Below, one piece after another: positions 1-7,611 of a stretch of DNA of 32,870 nt. Positions within the stretch are counted from its first letter, which is position 1. Each line of letters begins with the position of its first letter. The stretch lies in assembly GCA_964584815.1 (NCBI GenBank), contig CAZPBO010000022.1, positions 1 to 32,870 on the forward strand. Direction: 5' to 3'. Position numbers and translations under genes: made by a program. The notes beneath the pieces were generated by a model, which saw only the letters and a list, made by a program, of their open reading frames with translations, made no database searches and was not told where the DNA came from. Source of the DNA: CAZPBO01 sp964584815 (lineage in GTDB: Bacteria > Planctomycetota > SKW154).

Positions 1-52
1 CTGGTTCAGTTTGTTTCTGCAGTTTCTCTTGTGTTGTTTTTCTTTTTGCCAT
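1..52 (-). CDS. 5' end of an unidentified gene following the DNA methyltransferase (partial)
   Basis: An ATG at 52 on the minus strand opens 17 codons (MAKRKTTQEKLQKQTEP) that run off the left edge. A very strong ribosome-binding site (GGAGGAGGTGAT) lies directly upstream, and the methyltransferase stop is only 11 bases before this start. The gene is therefore real and in the same operon. The visible residues are basic and polar and do not identify a family. A gene directly after a lone methyltransferase is often the cognate restriction endonuclease, but that is only inferred from position. Confidence 0.7.
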   Translation of the reverse strand, partial: MAKRKTTQEKLQKQTEP

Positions 53-63
53 ATCACCTCCTC

Positions 64-933
64 CTACTCAAACAACCTCTTTTCCGCCTCTGTATTTTGC
101 GGACATCCTTTTCTGAACCTTCCCACCCATTCGCCCCGTTCCTTCCTCTCCTTGAAGGTCTTACGCACAACATGCTTTGCCATTTCCTCTTTGGCTGCAG
201 GGATCTCTTTTCTATAGTTCTCCAGACGCTTCCTGGCGAATGCGACATAGTCAGGCGAGATGTCAATACCGATGAAGTGGTGTTCCAATATCTTTGCAGC
301 CACCAGTGTTGTTCCGCTGCCACAGTAAGGGTCTATCACAACACAATCCTTCTTCTCATCAAGAATAGAGAAAATCACCCTAACAGGAAGTGCAAGCGGG
401 AACGGTGCAGGATGAGGGTTACCTTTTTCGGGCGGAAACCGCCATATTGATGTTAACAAAGCATGGCGCGGCTTCAGTTCCTCCCCTATCAAGTTTGACC
501 CGACAGGTTTGTAAAGCCAGTAAATTCGCTCCTCCACCTGCCAGAATCTCCAGCCCCTGATGTTAGCGGCAATCATTCTGTCCCAGATTATCTCCTGCCG
601 AATGACCCATTTCGTGCGCCGCAGCCAGTCCATCGGATGCAGCAGAATGCCCCGTTCCCAGCGCAGTTTGTGGTTGTAAAAAAACGACCCGCCAGGCTTC
701 GTTACGCGATACAACTCATCAAGCACCGCAACCTGCGAGTCTTGGTATTCATCCTCTGGAACATCATCAGTTGCTCCGTCGTAAACTACTTTGTCCACAA
801 GCCATCCTTTCTTATTCTCACGCTTATTGTATGGTGGCGATGTCACCCCCACATCTACGCAATCATCTGGTAACCGTTTCAGCACCTCCAGTGCGTCCCC
901 GCATATGATTTTGTCCAGAAAATCCTCAATCAT
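64..933 (-). CDS. Site-specific DNA methyltransferase, beta class (N4-cytosine or N6-adenine)
   Basis: This 289-residue protein transfers a methyl group from S-adenosylmethionine to an exocyclic amino group of a DNA base. The catalytic motif IV (TSPPY) lies near the N-terminus. The AdoMet-binding motif I (DPYCGSGTT) lies near the C-terminus, followed by GIDISPDYVAFA. That order defines the beta class, and SPPY is the form most often seen in N4-cytosine enzymes. The longer reading frame opens with TTG at 951. I prefer the ATG at 933 because GAGGAAAG sits just upstream and because the upstream small frame ends inside this start (ATGATTGA), which suggests translational coupling. The next gene begins 11 bases after the stop, consistent with a restriction-modification operon. 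The recognition sequence cannot be read from the protein. Confidence 0.9.
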   Translation of the reverse strand: MIEDFLDKIICGDALEVLKRLPDDCVDVGVTSPPYNKRENKKGWLVDKVVYDGATDDVPEDEYQDSQVAVLDELYRVTKPGGSFFYNHKLRWERGILLHPMDWLRRTKWVIRQEIIWDRMIAANIRGWRFWQVEERIYWLYKPVGSNLIGEELKPRHALLTSIWRFPPEKGNPHPAPFPLALPVRVIFSILDEKKDCVVIDPYCGSGTTLVAAKILEHHFIGIDISPDYVAFARKRLENYRKEIPAAKEEMAKHVVRKTFKERKERGEWVGRFRKGCPQNTEAEKRLFE

Positions 934-1098
934 CTGGTGCTCTTTCCTCAAGAAACTGATAGAACCCGCGTGTCAGATTCGCCTTATACTTTGCCAATTC
1001 AGACCTTGGAAGGAGAAACACAACTTTCAGGTCGGGACAATCCTTATAGTGTCTGTAATCAAAATTGGCGCTTCATAGGCGGCTATCTCCTGATTCAT
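926..1098 (-). pseudogene. Small frameshifted gene upstream of the methyltransferase
   Basis: An ATG at 1098, preceded by GGAAGGGG, opens MNQEIAAYEAPIL and stops after 23 codons. In the -1 frame a protein-like run begins at about DYRHYKDCPDL, continues through VVFLLPRSELAKYK and FYQFLEERAPDD, and ends at 926 in a TGA overlapping the methyltransferase ATG by 8 bases. The second run has no usable start of its own, because an in-frame TGA precedes it. Joining the two runs across the TTTT near 1060 gives one protein of about 57 residues. It could be a decayed gene, a sequencing indel or a recoded gene. The family is not recognised. Confidence 0.5.
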
Positions 1099-1122
1099 TT
1101 TGGTTCCCCTTCCGTCTGTTGA

Positions 1123-1151
1123 ATACTATCACGCGATGGAGGCGTAGTCAA
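1123..1151 (-). promoter_or_regulatory. Promoter of the methyltransferase operon
   Basis: On the minus strand TTGACT (1151-1146) and TAGTAT (1128-1123) are separated by exactly 17 bases, close to the sigma-70 consensus. The expected start falls just before the small gene at 1098. Confidence 0.65.
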
Positions 1152-1178
1152 GTGTGGTAATGCGCTGGTGGTTTTTGT

Positions 1179-1206
1179 TTGCGACGCTGCGTGAGGAAAG
1201 TAAAAT
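1179..1206 (+). promoter_or_regulatory. Promoter of the thiolase gene
   Basis: TTGCGA (1179-1184) and TAAAAT (1201-1206) are spaced by 16 bases, 30 bases upstream of the thiolase ATG. The upstream in-frame TTG at 1179 lies inside the -35 box and so is not a credible start codon. Confidence 0.5.
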
Positions 1207-1235
1207 CTGCTGTGCGATTTTTGAGGAGAGGCGGA

Positions 1236-2417
1236 ATGAGGAGAGTGGCGATTGTCGGCGCAAAAAGAACACCCATCGGTAAATTCCTCGGTGGTTTCAC
1301 CTGGATGCCAGCAGTGGATTTGGGTGTTGCAGCAGCAAAAGCGGCGTTAAAACACGCCGGCGTTGAGCCAGAACAGGTGCAGTTCCTTATCTTCGGCAAC
1401 GCAAGACAGGCAGGCAACCGCCCCAATCCCGCAAGACAGATAGCGCATAAGACAGGTTGCCTTAACGAAACCATTGCCTACACCGTCAACTTCACCTGCG
1501 GCTCAGGTATGCTCTCAATAGTGCACGCTGCCTGGCATATTGAGCAGGGGGACTGCGATATCGCCGTTGCCGGTGGCACAGAAAATATGACACGCACCCC
1601 CTTTGTCCTTGACCGTCTCCGTATGGGATATCGTCTCGGCAACGCCGAAGTGCTTGACGGTCAATACTGGGATGGACTGCTCTGTCCGCTCTCAAATATG
1701 CGGATGGGCGAGACGGCGGAAAAATTGGCTGAGATGTATAAGATATCGCGGGAAGAGCAAGACGAATATGCGCTTGAGAGTCAGCGGAGATGGAAGGCGG
1801 CACAGGATGCGGGCAAGTGGGCGGAGGAGGTGGTTCCTGTTGAGGCGCCTGATGCCAAAGGACGCCCCGTTGCGGTGGAGGTGGACGAGCATCCGCGCCC
1901 CAACACAACGCTTGAGAAACTCGCCAAACTGAAGGCGGTTTTCAAGGAAGGAGGAACGGTGACGGCTGGCAACGCGTGTGGGTTGTGCGACGGTGCTGCT
2001 GCTGTTGTTCTTGTTGCAGAGGATATGGCGCAGAGACTCAATCTCAAACCACTGGCGTTTGTGGAGAGTTACGGTTTTGGCGGTGTTGACCCATCCATAA
2101 TGGGGATAGGACCCGTTTATGCCACGCGCAACTTGCTTGAAAAAACAGGCGGCAAATTGGAAGATTTTGATGTAGTGGAGTTGAACGAGGCGTTTGCGGC
2201 GCAGGTTCTTGCGTGTTGCAAGGAGTTGCCTTTTGACCTTGAACGGACGAATGTGAACGGCGGCGCGATTGCTCTGGGACATCCGATAGGCTGCACTGGT
2301 TGTCGCATTGTGGTGACACTTCTTTATGAGATGCTACGGCGGAACGCAAAAAGAGGACTTGCGACACTTTGTCAGAGCGGCGGATACGGCTCCGCGCTCT
2401 CTCTCATCACCCCATAA
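1236..2417 (+). CDS. Acetyl-CoA acetyltransferase (thiolase)
   Basis: A 393-residue thiolase that condenses two acetyl-CoA to acetoacetyl-CoA or cleaves 3-ketoacyl-CoA. The catalytic residues are in place: nucleophile Cys88 (NFTCGSGM), His349 (ALGHPIG) and Cys379 (LCQSGG). The N-terminus RRVAIVGAKRTPIG and the GGTENMTRTPF segment are also typical. The length equals the usual 390-395. The start is the ATG after GAGGAGAGG, since the longer frame begins inside the promoter. No beta-oxidation or polyhydroxyalkanoate genes adjoin it, so the direction and the pathway are open. The Cys379 loop reads CQSGGYG rather than the common CIGGGQG, which is a modest departure from the PhaA/AtoB type. Confidence 0.93.
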   Translation: MRRVAIVGAKRTPIGKFLGGFTWMPAVDLGVAAAKAALKHAGVEPEQVQFLIFGNARQAGNRPNPARQIAHKTGCLNETIAYTVNFTCGSGMLSIVHAAWHIEQGDCDIAVAGGTENMTRTPFVLDRLRMGYRLGNAEVLDGQYWDGLLCPLSNMRMGETAEKLAEMYKISREEQDEYALESQRRWKAAQDAGKWAEEVVPVEAPDAKGRPVAVEVDEHPRPNTTLEKLAKLKAVFKEGGTVTAGNACGLCDGAAAVVLVAEDMAQRLNLKPLAFVESYGFGGVDPSIMGIGPVYATRNLLEKTGGKLEDFDVVELNEAFAAQVLACCKELPFDLERTNVNGGAIALGHPIGCTGCRIVVTLLYEMLRRNAKRGLATLCQSGGYGSALSLITP

Positions 2418-2499
2418 ATGAACAACAGACATAGCGTAGCAGGCGCCAGAGTCCAGCAGCACATCGCATGTAATGTTGTTGTTCTGCAAATAGACGCTG

Positions 2500-2513
2500 T
2501 GGGTTGCAACCCA
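2500..2513. repeat. Perfect 14-bp palindrome over the lemA -35 box
   Basis: TGGGTTGCAACCCA reads the same on both strands. It contains the TTGCAA hexamer that serves as -35 of the downstream promoter, so it is a likely operator. Confidence 0.55.
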
Positions 2514-2531
2514 TAAATCGGCGGTTATAAT
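2504..2531 (+). promoter_or_regulatory. Promoter of lemA (and probably of the following kinase operon)
   Basis: TTGCAA (2504-2509), a 16-base spacer and a perfect TATAAT (2526-2531). The lemA ATG at 2552 leaves a leader of about 14 bases that carries GGGGAGGAAAGG. Confidence 0.65.
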
Positions 2532-2551
2532 TGCAATGGGGAGGAAAGGGT

Positions 2552-3118
2552 ATGGGTGGTCTGATAGCAGTTGGCGCTTTTGTTCTTTTTCTGCTCATTT
2601 ACTGCGTTTTGACATATAATTCGCTGGTAAACCTTAAGAACCTGATAAGAGAGTCGTGGTCGGATGTGGAGACTGAACTGAAGCGTAGGCACGATTTGAT
2701 ACCGCGGCTTGTGGAGACGGTGAAGGGATATGCCAAGCACGAGAGGAATGTTTTGGAGAGGGTTGTGGAGGCACGAGCGAAGGCGGTGGCGGGAGTTGAG
2801 AGACAGGAAGGCGCCAAAAGTCTTTCTTCTCAGGAGAGTTATCTGACGCGGACGCTACGGAGTTTGTTTGCGGTTGCGGAGCGCTATCCGAATCTGAAAG
2901 CCAGTGAGAATTTTCTCCATCTTCAAAGTGAGTTGGTGAACACGGAGGACAGGATACAGGCGGCGCGGCGTTTCTACAACGCCAATGTGCGCGAGTTCAA
3001 CAACAAGGTGGAGATGTTCCCGAGTTCGGTGATAGCGAGGCTGTTCGGTTTCAAGAGAGCGGAATTCTTTGAGATAGAGCCGCTGGAAGCGGCGGCGCCG
3101 AAGGTTGAGATGGCATAA
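2552..3118 (+). CDS. lemA: LemA family membrane protein
   Basis: A 188-residue protein with one N-terminal membrane helix (GLIAVGAFVLFLLIYCVLTY) followed by a long helical domain. The signature stretches NSLVNLKN, SWSDVE and LKRRHDLIPRLVETVKGYA identify LemA. Conserved residues in the later helices (ENFLHLQSELVNTEDRI, ARRFYNANVREFN) and the terminal FPSSVIARLFGFKRAEFFE also match. In other bacteria LemA is a membrane protein of uncertain function, often beside a TPM-domain (YgcG) protein; none is present here. The start is the ATG with GGAGGAAAGG upstream. The FHA-kinase begins 12 bases after the stop, so the two are probably co-transcribed. Confidence 0.95.
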   Translation: MGGLIAVGAFVLFLLIYCVLTYNSLVNLKNLIRESWSDVETELKRRHDLIPRLVETVKGYAKHERNVLERVVEARAKAVAGVERQEGAKSLSSQESYLTRTLRSLFAVAERYPNLKASENFLHLQSELVNTEDRIQAARRFYNANVREFNNKVEMFPSSVIARLFGFKRAEFFEIEPLEAAAPKVEMA

Positions 3119-3130
3119 GGAGAGTCTGCG

Positions 3131-4360
3131 ATGCCGATAGCACGGCTGAGGATACTGGGGGGAACGAATGCGGGGCTTGAGTTCAACATAGAGAAGGACG
3201 GTTCCTATGTTCTGGGACGCGCTGTAGAAGCCGATTTTCAGGTGCCCGATATGATGGCTTCAAGGCGGCACGCCGTTCTGACCATCAAAGGCGATGTTTC
3301 CGTTCTGGAAGATTTGAACTCCACAAACGGCACACTTGTCAACGGCAAGCAGATAAAGCGACAGGAGTTGCATTCAGGTGATAAGATAACGATTGGCTCT
3401 ACCGACATAGAGTTCATCCGTGTTCTGACGGCGCCGAAGGCTCCCCCTAAGCCGCCCGCCAAGCCGCACTATAAAGAGCGCACCAAGCCAATGGGGAAAA
3501 CGGATGCAGGGCGTGTCATCGGCGGTTTTAAGATAATGGAGCGGCTCGGTGGCGGCGGAATGGGCACTGTCTACAAAGCGTTACAACTTTCTATGAACCG
3601 CATCGTTGCATTCAAAGTGCTTAAGATAACAACAGACGACCCGGAGCGTTCCATAAAGGAGTTCAAGCGGGAGGCGCAGGTCGGGGCTCAACTTCAGCAC
3701 CCAAATATTGTCACCTTCTATGATGCGGGATACGACAAAGGTGTCTATTTCATCGCTATGGAGTTTATACAGGGTGTGCCTGTGGACAAGATACTGGAAG
3801 AGCAGGGTGCTATGGATGTGAAGCAGGCACTTGACATCATAATTCAGGTGACCGATGCGGTCTGCTATATGTTTGGGCGCGGTATCATCCACCGCGATAT
3901 CAAGCCGTCCAACATTATGGTTACGCCCACAGGCATTGCGAAACTGACGGACTTTGGGCTTGCGAAATGCTATCAGCGCGCGGGGATGACGGGCTTCACC
4001 CGCGTGGGCGAGGGCAAAGGCACCTTGGAGTATATGCCACCTGAGCAGATAACAAACGCGCTGTATTGTGACCAGCGCGCCGATATATACGCCCTCGGCG
4101 CCACCTTCTACGATATGCTCACAGGTTATCCTCCCTTCTCCGGCGGCTCGTTGCGGGAATTGATTGACGCCATTGAGCGCAAGAGTCCCATCCCTATTAA
4201 GCGCCGCAATCCCGCCGTCCCAGACTATATCTCAAAAATTGTGGAAAAATGTATGCGCAAAAAACCTGATGAGCGCTACCAGTTTCCCGACGAGTTACTG
4301 CGCGACCTGAAAGCCGCCTGGCAGCGCCTCACAGGACAGTCCTACAGCCGTTTCGGATAA
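3131..4360 (+). CDS. FHA domain Ser/Thr protein kinase
   Basis: A 409-residue two-domain signalling protein. Residues 1-100 form an FHA domain that binds phosphothreonine peptides (GR at 29-30, SRRH at 44-47, NSTNGT at 63-68). A proline/lysine linker follows (about 101-125). Residues 133-395 are a Hanks-type kinase: glycine loop GGGGMGTVYKA (140-150), ATP lysine K162, catalytic HRD 254-256 with KPSN, metal-binding DFG 274-276 and MPPEQ in the activation segment. All catalytic residues are present. No membrane segment is seen, so it is predicted to be cytoplasmic, unlike PknB-type receptors. The start has AAGGAGAG upstream. Targets are unknown; LemA and the DUF116 protein flank it in the same run of genes. 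Confidence 0.95.
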   Translation: MPIARLRILGGTNAGLEFNIEKDGSYVLGRAVEADFQVPDMMASRRHAVLTIKGDVSVLEDLNSTNGTLVNGKQIKRQELHSGDKITIGSTDIEFIRVLTAPKAPPKPPAKPHYKERTKPMGKTDAGRVIGGFKIMERLGGGGMGTVYKALQLSMNRIVAFKVLKITTDDPERSIKEFKREAQVGAQLQHPNIVTFYDAGYDKGVYFIAMEFIQGVPVDKILEEQGAMDVKQALDIIIQVTDAVCYMFGRGIIHRDIKPSNIMVTPTGIAKLTDFGLAKCYQRAGMTGFTRVGEGKGTLEYMPPEQITNALYCDQRADIYALGATFYDMLTGYPPFSGGSLRELIDAIERKSPIPIKRRNPAVPDYISKIVEKCMRKKPDERYQFPDELLRDLKAAWQRLTGQSYSRFG

Positions 4361-5023
4361 GTGCGCTTGAGCGGATTTTTCTCCTGGTTGGGCGTTGTTG
4401 TTGCCACCTTTGGCGGTCTGTTTTTTCTATTCTTTGTCTTCAGTTTTTTCGCTGCGCTGGCAGCGGCACGACAGCGTATCTTCTTGCCGCGTCTGACGCT
4501 GCTGGGAGTGCGCCTTTTCCGCGGCGCCATCAACACACTCGGCTCACTCCTCGGCGATGCCCATCTTGCCGACCACGCAGGAATTGCCCTCATCAACCGC
4601 ATCCACAAAAAACGCTTCCTCCAAAACCCCACCCCACCTATCCTTGTCCTGCCACAATGCCTGCGCTCAATTGAGTGTCCCGCCCGCATTGACCCCCGTT
4701 TCGGCATCGTCTGCCGGCAATGTGGCAAATGCGTCATAGGGCGCCTTAAAAAGGCATACCCCGAACTTAAAGTCTTTGTTACCCCAGGTGGCACATTCGC
4801 GACCCGTATCGTCAGACAGGAAAGACCAACATCCGTTCTTGGAGTCGCCTGCGCCAACGACCTCTATGAGGGAATGCTTTACTGCCACATAAAAGGAGTT
4901 GCCGTTTCTGGTCTGGAACTGCTGCGGGATGGCTGCGTTGAGACGGCGGTGGATGAGGAACGCTTATTCAGTATCGTTGAGCATTTCGGGAAGGACAAAG
5001 AGCATATGAGGGAGGAGAACTGA
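4361..5023 (+). CDS. DUF116 family membrane protein
   Basis: A 220-residue protein of unknown function. A strongly hydrophobic N-terminus (about residues 5-35, one or two membrane segments) precedes a soluble domain with the features of DUF116: a cysteine cluster (IECPARI, then IVCRQCGKC), VFVTPGGTFATRIV, and VLGVACANDLYEGM. The spaced cysteines could bind a metal, but no ligand set is established. The start is a GTG immediately after the kinase stop codon, implying tight coupling. Its stop overlaps the thiE ATG by one base. DUF116 proteins occur mainly in anaerobes; I assign no reaction. Confidence 0.8.
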   Translation: MRLSGFFSWLGVVVATFGGLFFLFFVFSFFAALAAARQRIFLPRLTLLGVRLFRGAINTLGSLLGDAHLADHAGIALINRIHKKRFLQNPTPPILVLPQCLRSIECPARIDPRFGIVCRQCGKCVIGRLKKAYPELKVFVTPGGTFATRIVRQERPTSVLGVACANDLYEGMLYCHIKGVAVSGLELLRDGCVETAVDEERLFSIVEHFGKDKEHMREEN

Positions 5024-6069
5024 TGTGGCGGGTTGTGGATGCGTCTTTGAACCGTGCGGCTGAAGGTTTGCGTGTGGCAGAAGAAGTGCTCCGCTTCTGC
5101 GGTTGCGCTGACGGTTTCTGTGCCCTTAAAAGTTTGCGCCATAAACTGCGTCAAATCTTTGCGCCTTTAAGAAGCCGACTTCTTGCCGCCCGTGATACCG
5201 TATCTGACCCCGGTCGCACCACCTCCGCAGAAGGGGAGTTTCAGCGCAAAGACATATCCGCCGTTTTTGCCGCAAACATCACCCGTGCTCAGGAAGCCCT
5301 CCGTGTTCTTGAAGAAACCGCAAAGGTTAACTCTTCTGATGTGGCGCGCGAAATTGAGAAAATTCGTTTTGAAGTTTACAGAATAGATAAAGAGTGGGGT
5401 GGCAGGCTGCGGGGTAGGGCGGTGCTGCAGAAAGCCCGTCTTTATGTTGTCTGCAGCAGAGGTGGGGATGAGGCGGCAAGGATTGCTGATGCTGTGGCAG
5501 GAGTAGCCGACCTGTTTCAGTTGCGCTTAAAAGGTGTGGGAGGCGGGGAATATCTGCGTGTTGGGCGTGCCTGCAAAGAGGCGCTTGGTGATTCTGGGAC
5601 GCTTTTTGTGGTGAACGACCGTCCTGATGTGGCGCTGTTGTCGGGTGCGGACGGGGTGCATCTTGGCGCGCAGGATATACCGCCTATTGAGGCGCGCAAG
5701 ATGTTTTGTGGTGTTATTGGCGCAACGGTTCACGGAAGGGATGATTTAAGGACGGCGCTTTTTGCGGGTGTTGACTATGTGGGAGTGGGGGCGTTCTATC
5801 CGACAGAAACCAAAAAAGATGCGCGTGTTCAGGGCTCTGCGCTTGCCGAAATGATGAATGGGGTGGATGTGGTCTGGTTCGCCATAGGGGGAATAACGGA
5901 GGAGCGACTTGAGGAGTTGGTGGAGATGGGAGTAGAGCGTGTGGCGGTGGGGGAGGCGATATGCGGGGCGGAGGATGTGGGTGGTGCGGCGCGGCGAATC
6001 AAAGACCGCCTCCTGCAGTTGCTTGCCAAGAAAGGGGATGATTTCAACGGCGTTATCGTGGAGCCCTGA
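5023..6069 (+). CDS. thiE: Bifunctional ThiD2-ThiE: HMP-phosphate kinase / thiamine-phosphate synthase
   Basis: A 348-residue fusion. Residues 1 to about 125 match the ThiD2 domain (RVVDASLNRAAEGLRVAEE, LKSLRHKLR, AARDTVSD, AANITRAQEALRVLEE), described in other bacteria as a dedicated hydroxymethylpyrimidine-phosphate kinase. Residues about 140-340 are a TIM-barrel ThiE, which joins HMP-diphosphate with thiazole phosphate: FQLRLKG, VVNDRPDVALL, ADGVHLGAQD, DYVGVGAFYPTETK, AIGGI and VAVGEAI. Thus one protein supplies two successive steps, and ThiL (encoded at 9169-10044) would finish thiamine diphosphate. It starts at ATG 5023 with GGGAGGAG upstream, overlapping the DUF116 stop. I found no TPP riboswitch core in front of it. 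Confidence 0.92.
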   Translation: MWRVVDASLNRAAEGLRVAEEVLRFCGCADGFCALKSLRHKLRQIFAPLRSRLLAARDTVSDPGRTTSAEGEFQRKDISAVFAANITRAQEALRVLEETAKVNSSDVAREIEKIRFEVYRIDKEWGGRLRGRAVLQKARLYVVCSRGGDEAARIADAVAGVADLFQLRLKGVGGGEYLRVGRACKEALGDSGTLFVVNDRPDVALLSGADGVHLGAQDIPPIEARKMFCGVIGATVHGRDDLRTALFAGVDYVGVGAFYPTETKKDARVQGSALAEMMNGVDVVWFAIGGITEERLEELVEMGVERVAVGEAICGAEDVGGAARRIKDRLLQLLAKKGDDFNGVIVEP

Positions 6070-7518
6070 ATGCGCGTTAGAGGTTTTTTCCGCACGAGTG
6101 GCTTGATATTTTTGAGCCGCGTTATGGGTTTTGTGCGCGATGTGGTGGCGGCGCGTCTGCTCGGCGCTTCCACATCCTATGATGCGCTTCTGTTTGCCGT
6201 CACACTTCCCAACCTTACCCGCCGACTGTTCGGCGAAGGCGCACTCACAAACGCCCTTCTGCCCGTCTACGGACGCCTCAACAGCACCCAACGCCAAAAA
6301 CTGCTCTCCTCTGTCACCCGACTTCTTCTGATTTTGCTTGTGCCTTCTGTTGCCGCGGGGACTTTGCTGCTTGCCTTTTTGCCGGGGCAATGGACACGCC
6401 TTGCTGCTTTCTCTATGCCTTATGCGCTTTTCGTATGCCTTGCCGCGCTTTTCGGTGGTGTTCTCACCGTCCATAACCGTTTTCTGCCGTTGGGCTTTAT
6501 TGGCATTGCCTTCAATTTGGCGTGGTTTTTGGGTCTGTTTTTTGTGTGGCGTTACGGCGGAGGTGTATGGGTTGTGGCGGCGGCGTTGCCTGTAGGTGGG
6601 CTTTTGTCACTGCTGCTTGCTCTGTCCTTAATGCGGCGTGTGGGCATAACGCCAACAGTTAGGGGCAGAAGTCCGCATCTTTCCGCCGTTATCGGTGGAG
6701 TTGCCCCTGCTTTAATCGCAGGTATTCTGCTTCAGGTATCAACCTTGTCTGACCGGGTGTTAGGATATGCGTTTGCGCGGGAGGGTGCAGTAAGTGTTCT
6801 TTTTCTGGGTGAACGGCTGTTTCAGTTGCCGCTTGCTCTGATAGGGTTGGCGGGAGCGACAGCGCTTTTTGCGGGTTTGAGCAGGGATGAGAAGGGTGCG
6901 CTTTCAGGGGCGGTGGGAAAGGTGGTGCCGTTGTCTGTGGCGGCGGGTGGTGGACTTTTCGTCCTCGCACCTGCGGTTGTTGCGCTCCTTTTCGGCGGCG
7001 GCAAATTCGGTGTCGTCGCCGTCTGGCGCACTGTCTGGGTGGCGCGGATTTTCGCCTTCGCGCTGCCCGCATATTGCGTTGTCCATCTTCTTGTGCGCGC
7101 ACATTATGCGGCTCGGCGTGGATGGACAGTAGTTTTCACCACCGCCTCGGCGCTTGCACTCAACATCCTTGTAAGCCTCTGCCTTGTATGGCGATTCGGA
7201 GAGCGCGGCATTGCTTTGGGGACGGCGGTATCGGCGTGGGTCAACGCGGTGCTGCTTTTTTTGCGGCTTTCAAGGGTGGAGCGGGATGAAGTCTTAAAGG
7301 GGCTTATGGGGGGTTGGCGCGGGTTTGTGGGGGCGTCTGCGGCGGTGGTGTTGGCGCTGCTTTGTGGAGGTGACGGGTGGGGTGGTGTGTTAGGGGCGGT
7401 TGGAGCAGGTGTTGCAGGTTATATGGTTTTTGCGGGGCGGGAATTTTTGACGGAGATACGGCACAAGGACAAAGAGGCAGATCAAAAAGAGCAGATAGAA
7501 AGCGGGGTGGCATTGTAG
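6070..7518 (+). CDS. murJ: Lipid II flippase MurJ
   Basis: A 482-residue polytopic membrane protein of the MOP superfamily that flips lipid-linked peptidoglycan precursors across the inner membrane. The N-terminal MurJ signature is clear: SRVMGFVRDVVAARLLGAS, DALLFAVTLPNLTRRLFGEGALTNALLPVY. About 13-14 hydrophobic segments follow, and the cytoplasmic tail is charged (IRHKDKEADQKEQIE). Length is slightly below the usual 500-530. The ATG follows the thiE stop directly, with GGAG about 7 bases upstream. Its presence implies a peptidoglycan wall, which is informative if the organism is Planctomycetota-like. The coding strand switches between C-rich and G-rich stretches within the gene. Confidence 0.95.
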   Translation: MRVRGFFRTSGLIFLSRVMGFVRDVVAARLLGASTSYDALLFAVTLPNLTRRLFGEGALTNALLPVYGRLNSTQRQKLLSSVTRLLLILLVPSVAAGTLLLAFLPGQWTRLAAFSMPYALFVCLAALFGGVLTVHNRFLPLGFIGIAFNLAWFLGLFFVWRYGGGVWVVAAALPVGGLLSLLLALSLMRRVGITPTVRGRSPHLSAVIGGVAPALIAGILLQVSTLSDRVLGYAFAREGAVSVLFLGERLFQLPLALIGLAGATALFAGLSRDEKGALSGAVGKVVPLSVAAGGGLFVLAPAVVALLFGGGKFGVVAVWRTVWVARIFAFALPAYCVVHLLVRAHYAARRGWTVVFTTASALALNILVSLCLVWRFGERGIALGTAVSAWVNAVLLFLRLSRVERDEVLKGLMGGWRGFVGASAAVVLALLCGGDGWGGVLGAVGAGVAGYMVFAGREFLTEIRHKDKEADQKEQIESGVAL

Positions 7519-7611
7519 AAACGGGGTGGCGTTTCGTGTAAGATAATAAGGTATGCAGCGGTTGATGGTGTGGCGGCGTCATTATTTAAGGATGGTTTGA
7601 GGAGTGTGTGG

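Noticed and set aside
1179..1235. TTG at 1179 as the thiolase start
   Set aside because: It falls in the -35 box, and the added 19 residues precede the conserved thiolase N-terminus RRVAIVGAKRTP.
4900..5022. TPP riboswitch upstream of thiD2-thiE or thiL
   Set aside because: The gene is preceded directly by DUF116 coding sequence and thiL by a short leader; the conserved THI-box core was not seen at either place.
5746..6474. 242-codon minus-strand frame across thiE and murJ
   Set aside because: It spans the junction of two well-supported genes on the opposite strand and has a biased Lys/His/Arg composition.
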